Assembly (NCBI GenBank): GCA_030625885.1
Contig: DAOUPZ010000006.1
Span: 61,636-125,635, forward strand
Direction of reading: 5' to 3'
DNA length: 64,000 bases
Source: Clostridia bacterium
Lineage (GTDB): Bacteria > Bacillota > DAOUPZ01
Shown here: positions 32,823-40,810 of the stretch, piece by piece
Layout of the letters: every line of letters starts with the position of its first letter
Numbering within the stretch: the first letter of the stretch is position 1
Made by a program: the position numbers and the translations under genes
Notes under the pieces: model-generated
Databases searched by the model: none
What the model saw: the letters and a program-made list of their open reading frames with translations, nothing else
Told to the model about the DNA's origin: nothing

Positions 32823-34235
32823 TCATCTCAATAATCGAATGATTTGTGTCGTTATAAAACAGACGCTAAAGGCAATAGCTGTTGGCATAAGGAAAGCCAG
32901 TAAGGTCCACTTGCTGCTGCCCGTTTCCTTGCGAATGGTCCATAAAGCCGTACCGCAAGGAAAATGCAAAAGAGAAAAAAGCATCATATTCAGGGCAGTG
33001 AGCCAGGTCCATCCGTGCTGAACGAATAAATCGCGCATCGCTGTCAAGCTTTTCAATTCCAGCATGGTTCCTGAAGAAAGATAACACATGATAAGAATTG
33101 GAAGAACGATCTCATTTGCAGGGAATCCTAGAATAAAAGCCAGCAGAATAAATCCATCTAGTCCAACGGCATGCCCCAGGGGGTTAAGGAATTGACCGAT
33201 ATGTGTAACGATACTGGTATCACCAATATGTATATTAGCTAAAGCCCAGATCATGGCGCCTGCGGGAGCAGCAACGACGATAGCACGACCTAAAACAAAG
33301 AGCGTTCGATCTAATAGTGAACGGATTAGAATCTTTCCGATCTGTGGCTTGCGATAGGATGGTAATTCCATGGTAAAAGAAGAGGGTATACCTCTAAGTA
33401 TAGTTTTGGATAAAAGCCAAGAGGTGAATAATGTGATACTAATGCCTAATAGAATCAACCCAACAACCACCGCAGTGGCAATAGCTGTACTGGAAGTTTT
33501 GAAAACAGCGCCTCCCATAAAAATAATTGCAAGAGAAATTAGTGTAGGGAAGCGCCCGTTACAAGGAACAAAATTATTGGTAAGTATCGCAATAAGGCGT
33601 TCGCGTGGTGATTCAATGATTCGACAGGCTGTGATACCTGCAGCGTTACAGCCAAATCCCATACTCATGGTTAGTGCTTGCTTACCATGAGCGCCTACTT
33701 TTTTAAATAAACGATCAACATTGAAAGCAACACGCGGTAGATAACCTAAGTCTTCCAAAAGCGTAAAACAGGGAAAAAAGATGGCCATAGGTGGCAGCAT
33801 AACGGAAATGACCCATGCCAAGCAGCGGTAAATACCTAGTATTAAAAGGCCATAGAGCCAGTGTGGCGCATGGAAACGCATAAATAAACCTGTTAATTGG
33901 CTTTCAATGGTGAAAAGAAATTTTGCAATGATCTGGGAAGGATAGTTAGCGCCTATGATAGTAAGCCAAAAGATAAATCCTAGTAATAGGAGCATGAGTG
34001 GATAACCCAACCACGGAGAAGTTAAAATATCATCTAATTTTCGATCGGGGCACTTATTCAATTCTTTCTGTTTTACTACTATATTTGTAATCTGTTCAGC
34101 ATGTTGATAGATGCTTTCAACGATACTGTCTCTAATATAATTGCTGTTTTGGCTGCGTGTTGCTTCTGTTATCTCAAGAATTTCAGCCAAGGATGTTTGA
34201 TTGCTTGGTTTCTCCATAGTGTTTGAGTACCTCAC
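32823..34235 (-). CDS. feoB: FeoB membrane (Gate/nucleoside-recognition) part, separate from the GTPase
   Basis: Membrane part of the ferrous iron transporter, 470 residues with about 8-9 helices. Seen: DDILTSPWLGYPLMLLLLGF, MAIFFPCFTLLEDLGYLPRVAFNVDRLF, MSMGFGCNAAGITACRIIES, LTNNFVPCNGRFPTLISLAI and a late FILGFPANEIVLPIL. Together with the next upstream ORF it makes one complete FeoB. It begins inside the end of the GTPase gene in another frame (53-base overlap, GTG 34235 or ATG 34217, no clear ribosome-binding site), so translation is probably coupled. Split FeoB is known in some Negativicutes; a frameshift in a once single gene cannot be excluded. Confidence 0.82.
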   Translation of the reverse strand: MRYSNTMEKPSNQTSLAEILEITEATRSQNSNYIRDSIVESIYQHAEQITNIVVKQKELNKCPDRKLDDILTSPWLGYPLMLLLLGFIFWLTIIGANYPSQIIAKFLFTIESQLTGLFMRFHAPHWLYGLLILGIYRCLAWVISVMLPPMAIFFPCFTLLEDLGYLPRVAFNVDRLFKKVGAHGKQALTMSMGFGCNAAGITACRIIESPRERLIAILTNNFVPCNGRFPTLISLAIIFMGGAVFKTSSTAIATAVVVGLILLGISITLFTSWLLSKTILRGIPSSFTMELPSYRKPQIGKILIRSLLDRTLFVLGRAIVVAAPAGAMIWALANIHIGDTSIVTHIGQFLNPLGHAVGLDGFILLAFILGFPANEIVLPILIMCYLSSGTMLELKSLTAMRDLFVQHGWTWLTALNMMLFSLLHFPCGTALWTIRKETGSSKWTLLAFLMPTAIAFSVCFITTQIIRLLR

Positions 34236-35001
34236 TTTCTTTCTTTAATTCGGGGAACGTATCTATATGCTCATAAATTGCGTTAAGTAGTGATTGATCT
34301 CCGTCAATTAGGCGTAGTCCTACCCACCGGGCGTTTATTCTTTCTCCAAGGAGTTTTTCTAATTGTGGTGTAATTTTCTCTAGAGTACGCTCAATATCCG
34401 ATGAATAAATTAGTTTGGCAGGTTTGGGGGTTATGAGATTGTTAACGACTTGATAAGTTATATCTTTTAGATGCTCTAGGCCTTTTCCCTCTCTAGCGAT
34501 CGTGCCGACTACAGGCACACCCAATTGGATGTTAAGCGAATTGAGATCGATGAAGTATCCTTTTCTTTGGGCCTCATCTAATAAGTTGATACAAATAATA
34601 ACATGGGGCGTGATTTCCATGATTTGAAGTGCTAGATTGAGATTTCTTTCTAAACAGGTTGCATCGAGGACAACAATAGTGGCATGGGGTTGATTAAAAC
34701 AGATGAAGTCTCTAGCGACTTGTTCTTCAACGGAATTGGCTAGCAAAGAATAGGTACCGGGAAGATCAACTAATACATAATGTTGGTTACGATAGTAAAA
34801 GGAACCTTTGGCGTGCGTAACAGTTTTTCCGGCCCAGTTGCCAGTATGTTGATTAAGCCCTGTTAAACTATTAAAAACCGTGCTTTTTCCTGTATTAGGA
34901 TTGCCTGCTAATGCAATAATCTTGATATTAGGGTCTGAAAAATCGATGTTATTATTTCTTCCGTTAACTTTTTTTTCAGAAGATCGATGTGTTAATTTCA
35001 T
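34183..35001 (-). CDS. feoB: FeoB small GTPase domain, separate protein
   Basis: Cytosolic G domain of FeoB, 272 residues. Seen: G1 LAGNPNTGKSTVFNSLTGLN, switch QHTGNWAGKTV, G3 VDLPGTYSL, G4 INLLDEA, then a helical guanine-dissociation-inhibitor-like domain. It ends in KQSNILG just as the membrane-domain ORF begins in another frame. It lies after feoA, 74 bases apart, on the same strand. GTP binding gates Fe2+ uptake by the membrane part. Confidence 0.85.
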   Translation of the reverse strand: MKLTHRSSEKKVNGRNNNIDFSDPNIKIIALAGNPNTGKSTVFNSLTGLNQHTGNWAGKTVTHAKGSFYYRNQHYVLVDLPGTYSLLANSVEEQVARDFICFNQPHATIVVLDATCLERNLNLALQIMEITPHVIICINLLDEAQRKGYFIDLNSLNIQLGVPVVGTIAREGKGLEHLKDITYQVVNNLITPKPAKLIYSSDIERTLEKITPQLEKLLGERINARWVGLRLIDGDQSLLNAIYEHIDTFPELKKESEVLKHYGETKQSNILG

Positions 35002-35075
35002 AAGATAGCTCTCCTTTTCTGCTTTCTAACTTTTTTTATTTTCCCACTTACCTAAATACCCCGAAGGGGTCTTTC

Positions 35076-35312
35076 TTATAAAGGTTTTATCAAAATTTGC
35101 TGGGATTCTTCATAGCGTAGAGCAATAATGGCACCACGAATATGAAAAGCGGTAGGGTCTCCTAATGGACTGCGGCGAACACATTCTATTTTAGTACCCG
35201 GAATTAAACCCAGATCTAACATTCTACGACGCGGTAAACCAATGGCTAATAATCGTGTTACTTTTCCAATAGATCCAACGGGTAAGTCACATAAGTGAAG
35301 CTCATGTTCCAT
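35076..35312 (-). CDS. feoA: Ferrous iron transport protein FeoA
   Basis: SH3-like protein of 78 residues: CDLPVGSIGKVTRLLAIGLPRRRMLDLGLIPGTKIECVRRSPLGDP then TAFHIRGAIIALRYEESQQI, the standard FeoA pattern. It is cytosolic and interacts with FeoB. First gene of the feoA-feoB(split) operon, with a good ribosome-binding site (GAGAGGAAC). An ACCCCGAAGGGGT hairpin (35056-35068) lies between it and feoB. No Fur box is obvious upstream. Confidence 0.93.
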   Translation of the reverse strand: MEHELHLCDLPVGSIGKVTRLLAIGLPRRRMLDLGLIPGTKIECVRRSPLGDPTAFHIRGAIIALRYEESQQILIKPL

Positions 35313-35340
35313 TTGTTCCTCTCTCCATTCATAAGGATTT

Positions 35341-35482
35341 GAAAGCTGAAAGCTAGAGGTTTAAGGTAAAAACAAGTATAAAAGGTTTTTTATTCTTTGA
35401 CCTTAATCTTTTACTTTTTCCTTTCAGCAGCCGTAGGCTGTGGTCTTTCCGCTTTCTGCTAAAAAACAGCAAAGCTGTTTTT
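35341..35482. repeat. 7-bp period tracts plus orphan hairpin upstream of feoA
   Basis: GAAAGCTGAAAGCTAGAGG (35341-35359, 7-base period) and a pyrimidine tract ending CTTTCAGC (about 35399-35428) are roughly complementary. They are followed by AAAAACAGC-AAA-GCTGTTTTT (35462-35482), a terminator-like hairpin that follows no plus-strand gene. The 35313-35676 stretch holds nothing else I can recognise. Confidence 0.5.
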
Positions 35483-35676
35483 CTTATTTTATGTCAATTA
35501 GTAATAGCGGCCACACATAAACTTTGTATGTAAAGCCAGTTCATGTTGATACATCCTTAAATTATATAATTTGGTAATAAACAACTTTAAAGCAGGACGT
35601 TCATCTCGAATAAGCGAATAATACTTAGAACACCTTGTATAAAAGAGGTGAAGCTTTTATTAAGGAGAAAATTGAA

Positions 35677-36657
35677 ATGAATGATAAAAACGAAACTCAG
35701 AATGACCCACGCTTATGGGGGGATAAACGTTATCACAGTTTAAACTATCATTTGCGACATGTCTTTGGTGAGAAAGTATTTAAAGTTTCTTTAAATGGTG
35801 GTTTTACATGTCCTAATCGTGATGGAGGAGTGGGTTATGGCGGTTGTGTTTTTTGCAGCTTGCAGGGATCAGGAGATTTTGCGGGTAAACCAAATGACCC
35901 TTTGGGGATACAGTTCAAACAAGGGGTACTTAAAGTTCGTTCAAAGTGGCCGGGTGTTAAAAAATATATTGCCTATTTTCAGGCCTTTACAAATACGTAT
36001 GCACCCGTTGAGCAACTAAGAAATATATATGGGCAGGCATTAGAAATAGAAGGCGTTGAAGGACTTGCTATTGCAACTCGCCCTGATTGTCTGCCGGAAG
36101 ATGTGTTGGATTTATTATCTGAACTGAATGAGCGAACCTATCTTTGGGTAGAACTAGGGTTACAGACAAGTAATAATAAAACAGGAAGAATCATTAATCG
36201 TGGTTATAATTCGGATTGTTTTTTGGAAAGTGTGCGAAAACTTCAATCATTTAATGTTGCAACTTGTGTACATATTATTTTAGGACTGCCCGGAGAAGAT
36301 CGGCAACATATGATGCGAACGGCTAAATATGTGGCTTCAACGCACGTAGAAGGTATCAAGATCCATCTGCTTCATCTAGTAAAAGATACACCGTTGGTGC
36401 AAATGTATGAAAAAGGTCAATTTGAATTTTTATCGTCAGAGGCTTATATTGATTTGGTTGTAGATATTCTAGAAATACTGCCTCCAGAAATGGTCATTCA
36501 TAGACTGATGGGAGATGCACCCAAAGAGACACTTATTGGTCCCTTATGGTGTCGTCGTAAACGAGAAATACTATCAAGAATAGATGGCCGTCTTAAGGAT
36601 CGCCAGACGTGGCAAGGAAGGCTATATAGAACGGAAAAAGGGGAGGGTGAAAGATGA
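35677..36657 (+). CDS. TIGR01212 family radical SAM protein (YhcC-like)
   Basis: Radical SAM enzyme of about 326 residues. Cluster motif in FTCPNRDGGVGYGGCVFC (CX11CX2C, the unusual spacing typical of TIGR01212/YhcC). Other family segments: RYHSLNYHLRHVFGEKVFKV, YFQAFTNTYAP, LAIATRPDCLPEDVLD, VELGLQTSNN and ILGLPGEDR. The reaction is not known. Start ATG 35677 has AAGGAG 9 bases upstream. Its end overlaps the peptidase gene by ATGA. Confidence 0.9.
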   Translation: MNDKNETQNDPRLWGDKRYHSLNYHLRHVFGEKVFKVSLNGGFTCPNRDGGVGYGGCVFCSLQGSGDFAGKPNDPLGIQFKQGVLKVRSKWPGVKKYIAYFQAFTNTYAPVEQLRNIYGQALEIEGVEGLAIATRPDCLPEDVLDLLSELNERTYLWVELGLQTSNNKTGRIINRGYNSDCFLESVRKLQSFNVATCVHIILGLPGEDRQHMMRTAKYVASTHVEGIKIHLLHLVKDTPLVQMYEKGQFEFLSSEAYIDLVVDILEILPPEMVIHRLMGDAPKETLIGPLWCRRKREILSRIDGRLKDRQTWQGRLYRTEKGEGER

Positions 36658-37448
36658 GAGATGAATTTTTGTCTTTGTTAAAGTTAATTAATGTTCATAT
36701 AAAAGCTGACGAAGAAAAATTTGAGGTCATTAATAACAAGAAACGGGATCATTTAAAAGATATTCTTCTTAAACAGCAAAATTTTCAACTCATTCAGTAT
36801 GATCAGTACGGGATGATTTATTCAAACTTTTATTTAAAGTCTACAAATAATTGTTACCCCACTATTTTGATTTCTTCACATATTGATACGGTTTTTCAAG
36901 AACGAGACTATTTTGTGCGGGAAGAAGAGGAAAATATTTGGGGCACTTTTGATAACAGTATTACGAATACAGCTATTGCCTATTTGATGTTACATCATAA
37001 CTTCAAAACAAAGAATATTTTAATCTCATTTACTTTAGGAGAAGAAATTGGTGGTGTAGGCGCTTACAAAACCGTACGTTGGTTAGAAGAGAAGCAAATT
37101 AAACCTCAGTGGGTTATTACCTTAGATGTTACAAATGATAATTTTCATGTACCTATTTCCATTGAAAATATTTTTTCTAATCGATTAGGATACTCCCAAG
37201 AAAAGCTATACGGAGAACTAAGTAATATTCTAAATCAAAGCGGAATTAGAGCGGGTTTTTCTGATATTGATGCAGCAGGAGAAGATGAGTCTTGTTATTA
37301 TGGAAAATATAAGGATATGAAATGGGACTGTTTTTCTTTTTGCCTGCCTGTCAAAGGGCCAATACATAGTGAAAAAGGATGTTGCACTGAGAAGATAAAA
37401 ATTATGCCCTACATTGAAGGTTTGAAGGAATTATTAGAAAGATTATAG
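36654..37448 (+). CDS. Zinc-dependent exopeptidase-like protein (M20/M28/M42 type)
   Basis: Protein of 264 residues with the co-catalytic zinc pattern of clan MH: SSHIDTV (HxD), GTFDNSITNT (bridging Asp), TLGEEIGG (catalytic Glu and ligand), ITLDVTND (Asp) and GPIHSEKG near the end (His). It lacks the dimerisation domain of typical M20 enzymes. The substrate is unknown. Translationally coupled to the radical SAM gene upstream. Confidence 0.65.
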   Translation: MRDEFLSLLKLINVHIKADEEKFEVINNKKRDHLKDILLKQQNFQLIQYDQYGMIYSNFYLKSTNNCYPTILISSHIDTVFQERDYFVREEEENIWGTFDNSITNTAIAYLMLHHNFKTKNILISFTLGEEIGGVGAYKTVRWLEEKQIKPQWVITLDVTNDNFHVPISIENIFSNRLGYSQEKLYGELSNILNQSGIRAGFSDIDAAGEDESCYYGKYKDMKWDCFSFCLPVKGPIHSEKGCCTEKIKIMPYIEGLKELLERL

Positions 37449-37524
37449 AAATGTAGACAAGTATGGATATGAATGGCTATAATAAGAAAAAGATATTGGC
37501 TAAAGGATGGAGGCAGAAAAGGTA

Positions 37525-39561
37525 ATGAATTTAAAAGCGTTTATCAAACCAACTAGCATTTTAATCGTTGGTGGGAGTGACAAATTAAGCAGCGTTGGTG
37601 GCATTACAACGGATCGGGTAAAGAAAACATTCAAGGGACGACTTGGAATTGTTAACCCGAAACCGTTAGAGATAGAAAATATTGATGTTTATCATAAAAT
37701 ATCAGAGATAAACGAGTCATATGAATTGGCAATTATCGCTATAAAGAAAGAATTGGCGTTAGAAGCTATAGAGGATTTAGGGAAAAAAGGTATAAAAAAC
37801 ATTATTCTTTTTGCGGCAGCATTTGGAGAAGTGGGGGATGAAATGGCTCAATCCCAATTGAAAAAAATGATTGCCGATTATGAGTTGCAGGTTATTGGTC
37901 CGAACTGTATGGGGGTGGGTACACCTGAGTATTTTGGGATATTTGCCGGGCCATTTATGAAAATGAGCGATCAATCTCCTGTCTTTATCTCTCAGAGTGG
38001 GGCTTTTGCTTCATTTTTAGAAGAATTGGCTTTAGTGCGGGGAATTGGATTTAACAGTCTTTGGAGTTTGGGAAATTCTATTCAGATTACGCCGGAAGAT
38101 GTTTTAGAATACTATGCAACTCACGAAGTTTCATCTTCATCTCAAATTTTTGTTCTATATCTTGAATCTATCAAAGATCCACAACGCCTTATTTATGCTG
38201 CCCGAATGCTTGAGCGGAAGGGATGCCGTATTGTTGCCTTAAAATCGGGGAGAACGGCTATGGGAAGTGATGCTGCGGCTTCACATACGGCGGCTATGAT
38301 GACGAGCGAAGATGCTGTAAATGCCGTCTTTCGTAAGGCGGGTGTTTTACGCGCAACAAATAAAACACATTTGTTGAATATCCTTACTTTATTAATTGCC
38401 GCTAAAAACAAGCGTATTAATGGAGAGGGTAATACAGTTGTTATTAGTCATGCGGGTGGACCCGCGATATTGTGTATTGATGCTTTAGTTCAGCACCATG
38501 TGCCTATTAAGCATCTTTCTCATGCCACACAACAACAATTAGAAGCAGGTCTTTTGCCCGGATCGGCCGTTGCTAATCCAGTTGATATTTTAGCAACGGG
38601 TGGGGCTGCGCAAATTCAGTTTGCATTAGAAACTTTGGAAAAAAGCCGGGAAAATAATAGTGCCTATATTGTTATCTTTGGGGATAGCGGTTTTGTTGAT
38701 GTGGCAGAGGCTTATCGATATTTAATCAAAAAGATTAAGTCATCTTCACAAATGATTATTCCTGTATTGCCCAGTGTTACGACTGCGGGTGAGATCATGG
38801 AAATGTTTAAAGAAGAAAATATCCCGTATTTTATTGAAGAAACGGATGTCGCGTCAGCAATGGAAACGTTATTAAAACAGCCAGCGCTGTATGCTTATAC
38901 ACCTTATGAATTGCCACAAGAAGAAGGAACATGTTTCTGGCTTAGTACAGAGGAAGCGTTGCAGTGGATGGAGCAGAGCCATATTTCTATCCCTGCCTAT
39001 CGTTGGGTTTATCCAGATGAAATCGAAGAAGTAGCATGGCAAGGACCAGTTGCCCTTAAACTGATCTCTCAGAAGATGCTTCACAAATCAGATCAAGGTG
39101 GGGTTGAAATTGTAAAAACCGAACCGGAATTTCAAGCCGCTTTGGTTCATATGCAACGATTAGCGAAACAAATTAATGATCCTGAATGTAAGATTTTACT
39201 GCAGTCATTGTGTAAAGGATATGAAATCATAATGGGGGTAAAGTATGAAGCGGGGATTGGTCATCTGATTACTGTAGGGGAAGGCGGAATTTATGCGGAA
39301 GTTCGCAAGGATTTTTCCACACGGCTTTTGCCTATTGCGCCTCAAGAGGCGGATGAGATGATAGAAGAAATGGTATTTTCAAAAGTTTTAAAAGGATACC
39401 GTGGTAATCCTGCTAATTTAGAAAGTATTAAAAATACTATTTTAAAGGTTTCTAATCTGGTACAACTTCATCCGGAGATTATGGAGATGGATATTAATCC
39501 TTTTATGGTGGATATACATGGCGGTTTTGCCGTTGATGTTCGGATAAGAGTAAGAAAGTAA
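37525..39561 (+). CDS. NDP-forming acetate/acyl-CoA synthetase (fused alpha-beta)
   Basis: Acyl-CoA synthetase (ADP-forming type) of about 678 residues. Order: CoA-binding domain (about 5-100, SILIVGGSDKLSSVGG), succinyl-CoA-ligase-like domains (130-450, with the phospho-His in AASHTAAMMTSEDA), and an ATP-grasp domain (about 470-678, GPVALKLISQKMLHKSDQGG and MEMDINPFMVD). Such enzymes couple acyl-CoA breakdown to ATP formation in anaerobes, or activate acids. Which acid is unclear. Start ATG 37525 with GGAGG at 37509-37513; ATG 37507 overlaps that site. Ends in the bidirectional terminator. Confidence 0.87.
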   Translation: MNLKAFIKPTSILIVGGSDKLSSVGGITTDRVKKTFKGRLGIVNPKPLEIENIDVYHKISEINESYELAIIAIKKELALEAIEDLGKKGIKNIILFAAAFGEVGDEMAQSQLKKMIADYELQVIGPNCMGVGTPEYFGIFAGPFMKMSDQSPVFISQSGAFASFLEELALVRGIGFNSLWSLGNSIQITPEDVLEYYATHEVSSSSQIFVLYLESIKDPQRLIYAARMLERKGCRIVALKSGRTAMGSDAAASHTAAMMTSEDAVNAVFRKAGVLRATNKTHLLNILTLLIAAKNKRINGEGNTVVISHAGGPAILCIDALVQHHVPIKHLSHATQQQLEAGLLPGSAVANPVDILATGGAAQIQFALETLEKSRENNSAYIVIFGDSGFVDVAEAYRYLIKKIKSSSQMIIPVLPSVTTAGEIMEMFKEENIPYFIEETDVASAMETLLKQPALYAYTPYELPQEEGTCFWLSTEEALQWMEQSHISIPAYRWVYPDEIEEVAWQGPVALKLISQKMLHKSDQGGVEIVKTEPEFQAALVHMQRLAKQINDPECKILLQSLCKGYEIIMGVKYEAGIGHLITVGEGGIYAEVRKDFSTRLLPIAPQEADEMIEEMVFSKVLKGYRGNPANLESIKNTILKVSNLVQLHPEIMEMDINPFMVDIHGGFAVDVRIRVRK

Positions 39562-39605
39562 AACACGAAAGAGGGGGACAGTATACTGTGCCCCTCTTTC
39601 GTGTT
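39562..39605. terminator. Bidirectional terminator
   Basis: AACACGAAAGAGGGG and CCCCTCTTTCGTGTT pair, with an inner ACAG/CTGT and one G-G mismatch. It lies directly between two convergent genes and serves both. Confidence 0.85.
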
Positions 39606-39609
39606 CATG

Positions 39610-39807
39610 CTATTCTTTATCTTTTTTTTCATCTTTTAAGAATACCAATTCTGCACCTGTTGCTTCCGCTATTTGTTCTAATTCTTTTTTGCGCATATGA
39701 TCTTTAAAAATTTTTAACTTAAGCTCATATACACCTACAATTGTAAAGCGTGGCTTTTTTTCTTTTTCGCCAAATTTTGTACGTTCTCTAACAAAGATTT
39801 TTCCCAT
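39610..39807 (-). CDS. Small hypothetical protein, divergent from padR
   Basis: Basic protein of 65 residues: MGKIFVRERTKFGEKEKKPR, FTIVGVYELKLKIFKDHMRK, then a helical acidic end ending KDEKKDKE. No known domain. A strong ribosome-binding site (AAGGAGG, 9 bases before the ATG) supports it. It is transcribed away from a PadR-type gene with a perfect palindrome between them, so it may be the PadR target. Confidence 0.7.
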   Translation of the reverse strand: MGKIFVRERTKFGEKEKKPRFTIVGVYELKLKIFKDHMRKKELEQIAEATGAELVFLKDEKKDKE

Positions 39808-39853
39808 AATAACACAACCTCCTTAAAAAGTTTAGAACCTCTGTCATTACTGC

Positions 39854-39887
39854 CATATATATGACTTAGTCATATATATGATATAAT
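39854..39887. promoter_or_regulatory. Perfect palindrome overlapping the padR promoter, candidate PadR operator
   Basis: CATATATATGAC, TTA, GTCATATATATG (39854-39880) is perfectly symmetric and is followed at once by TATAAT (39882-39887), the likely -10 for padR. PadR regulators commonly bind ATG-rich dyads over divergent promoters, so autorepression and control of the small divergent gene are likely. Confidence 0.65.
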
Positions 39888-40013
39888 TATAATGTCTTTT
39901 AATCGTAAAGTCAATAGTTATTATAAGACAAATAGAATGTAAATATTTCAAAAAGGAGGTAATAATACATTTATGGAGAAAATAAAAAGAAAAATATTTT
40001 GGAGGAAAAATCA

Positions 40014-40388
40014 TTGAATGATAAAAAAGGAAGTACGCCTGGTTGGATAGATGGAAAGAAGCATCGCTATGTTAAACCTTGGATTCTTTTAATTCTGTCT
40101 CATAAACCATCGTATGGTTATGACATTGTAGAACAATTAGGGAAGTTAAACCCGGAAGAGGAAGTGCCGGATTTGGCTGCAATTTATCGCCATCTTCGCA
40201 AAATGGAAGAAGAAGGGTTGGTGATATCCTGTTGGGAAACTAAAGGCGGAGGACCAGCAAAGCGCATTTATGAAGTAACACCACAGGGAATCCAAATGAT
40301 TCATGAAGCGAGTATACAGCTCGAAAGGAAGAAAAAGGCGTTGGAAAATTTTATTGGTATTTATCATCAATTTTTTGAAGATAAATAA
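40014..40388 (+). CDS. PadR-family transcriptional regulator
   Basis: Winged-helix regulator of 124 residues. Seen: YVKPWILLILSHKPSYGYDIVEQLGKL, PDLAAIYRHLRKMEEEGLVISCWET and GGGPAKRIYEVTPQGIQMI (the wing), then a C-terminal dimerisation helix. Start TTG 40014 lies 8 bases after GGAGG; the upstream TTG 39999 overlaps that site. The inducer is unknown. Confidence 0.88.
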   Translation: MNDKKGSTPGWIDGKKHRYVKPWILLILSHKPSYGYDIVEQLGKLNPEEEVPDLAAIYRHLRKMEEEGLVISCWETKGGGPAKRIYEVTPQGIQMIHEASIQLERKKKALENFIGIYHQFFEDK

Positions 40389-40420
40389 AAAAAGCACCGC
40401 ATGGCAGCGCGGTGCTTTTT
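40389..40420 (+). terminator. Intrinsic terminator of padR
   Basis: AAAAAGCACCGC and GCGGTGCTTTTT form a perfect 12-bp stem around 8 bases, with T on the 3' side. Confidence 0.9.
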
Positions 40421-40740
40421 TAGTGAAACACAAAGAGGAAAAATTTATATAAAATACCTTAAATGGTATATTAACAATGGAACACCAGAATATTAAATAT
40501 TTTCGACACGAATAAGATATTAACATTCTTTATTTATAAAATCAAGATGTTTTTGGAATATTGTTATTAATATGAAAACATGTTTATTAATATCAAATTA
40601 CGTTATTACATTGTCAAATAATGATTGCGTGTAGAACTGGATACAATGACTATCCTAGCACTTTTAATTGGGAAAGACAAGAGAAAAATCAGATTTTTTT
40701 AAGGTATATTAATATTTAAATAATAAGCCAGAAGGGTACA
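40421..40740. other. AT-rich intergenic region upstream of the GlpA-like operon
   Basis: No ORF with a ribosome-binding site. The words TATTAAT and ATTAATA recur (about 40564-40597 and 40707-40716), which could be regulator half-sites, but spacing is irregular and I cannot support a specific call. Confidence 0.3.
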
Positions 40741-40769
40741 TTGACACTAAGTTTATACTACTTTACAAT
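40741..40769 (+). promoter_or_regulatory. Strong sigma-A promoter of the FAD oxidoreductase operon
   Basis: Consensus TTGACA (40741-40746), 17 bases, TACAAT (40764-40769). The transcript would begin near 40776, about 35 nt before the first ATG. Confidence 0.7.
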
Positions 40770-40810
40770 GGTGATATGTTTGATAATATGTAAAAAATGG
40801 AGCGGATCAT

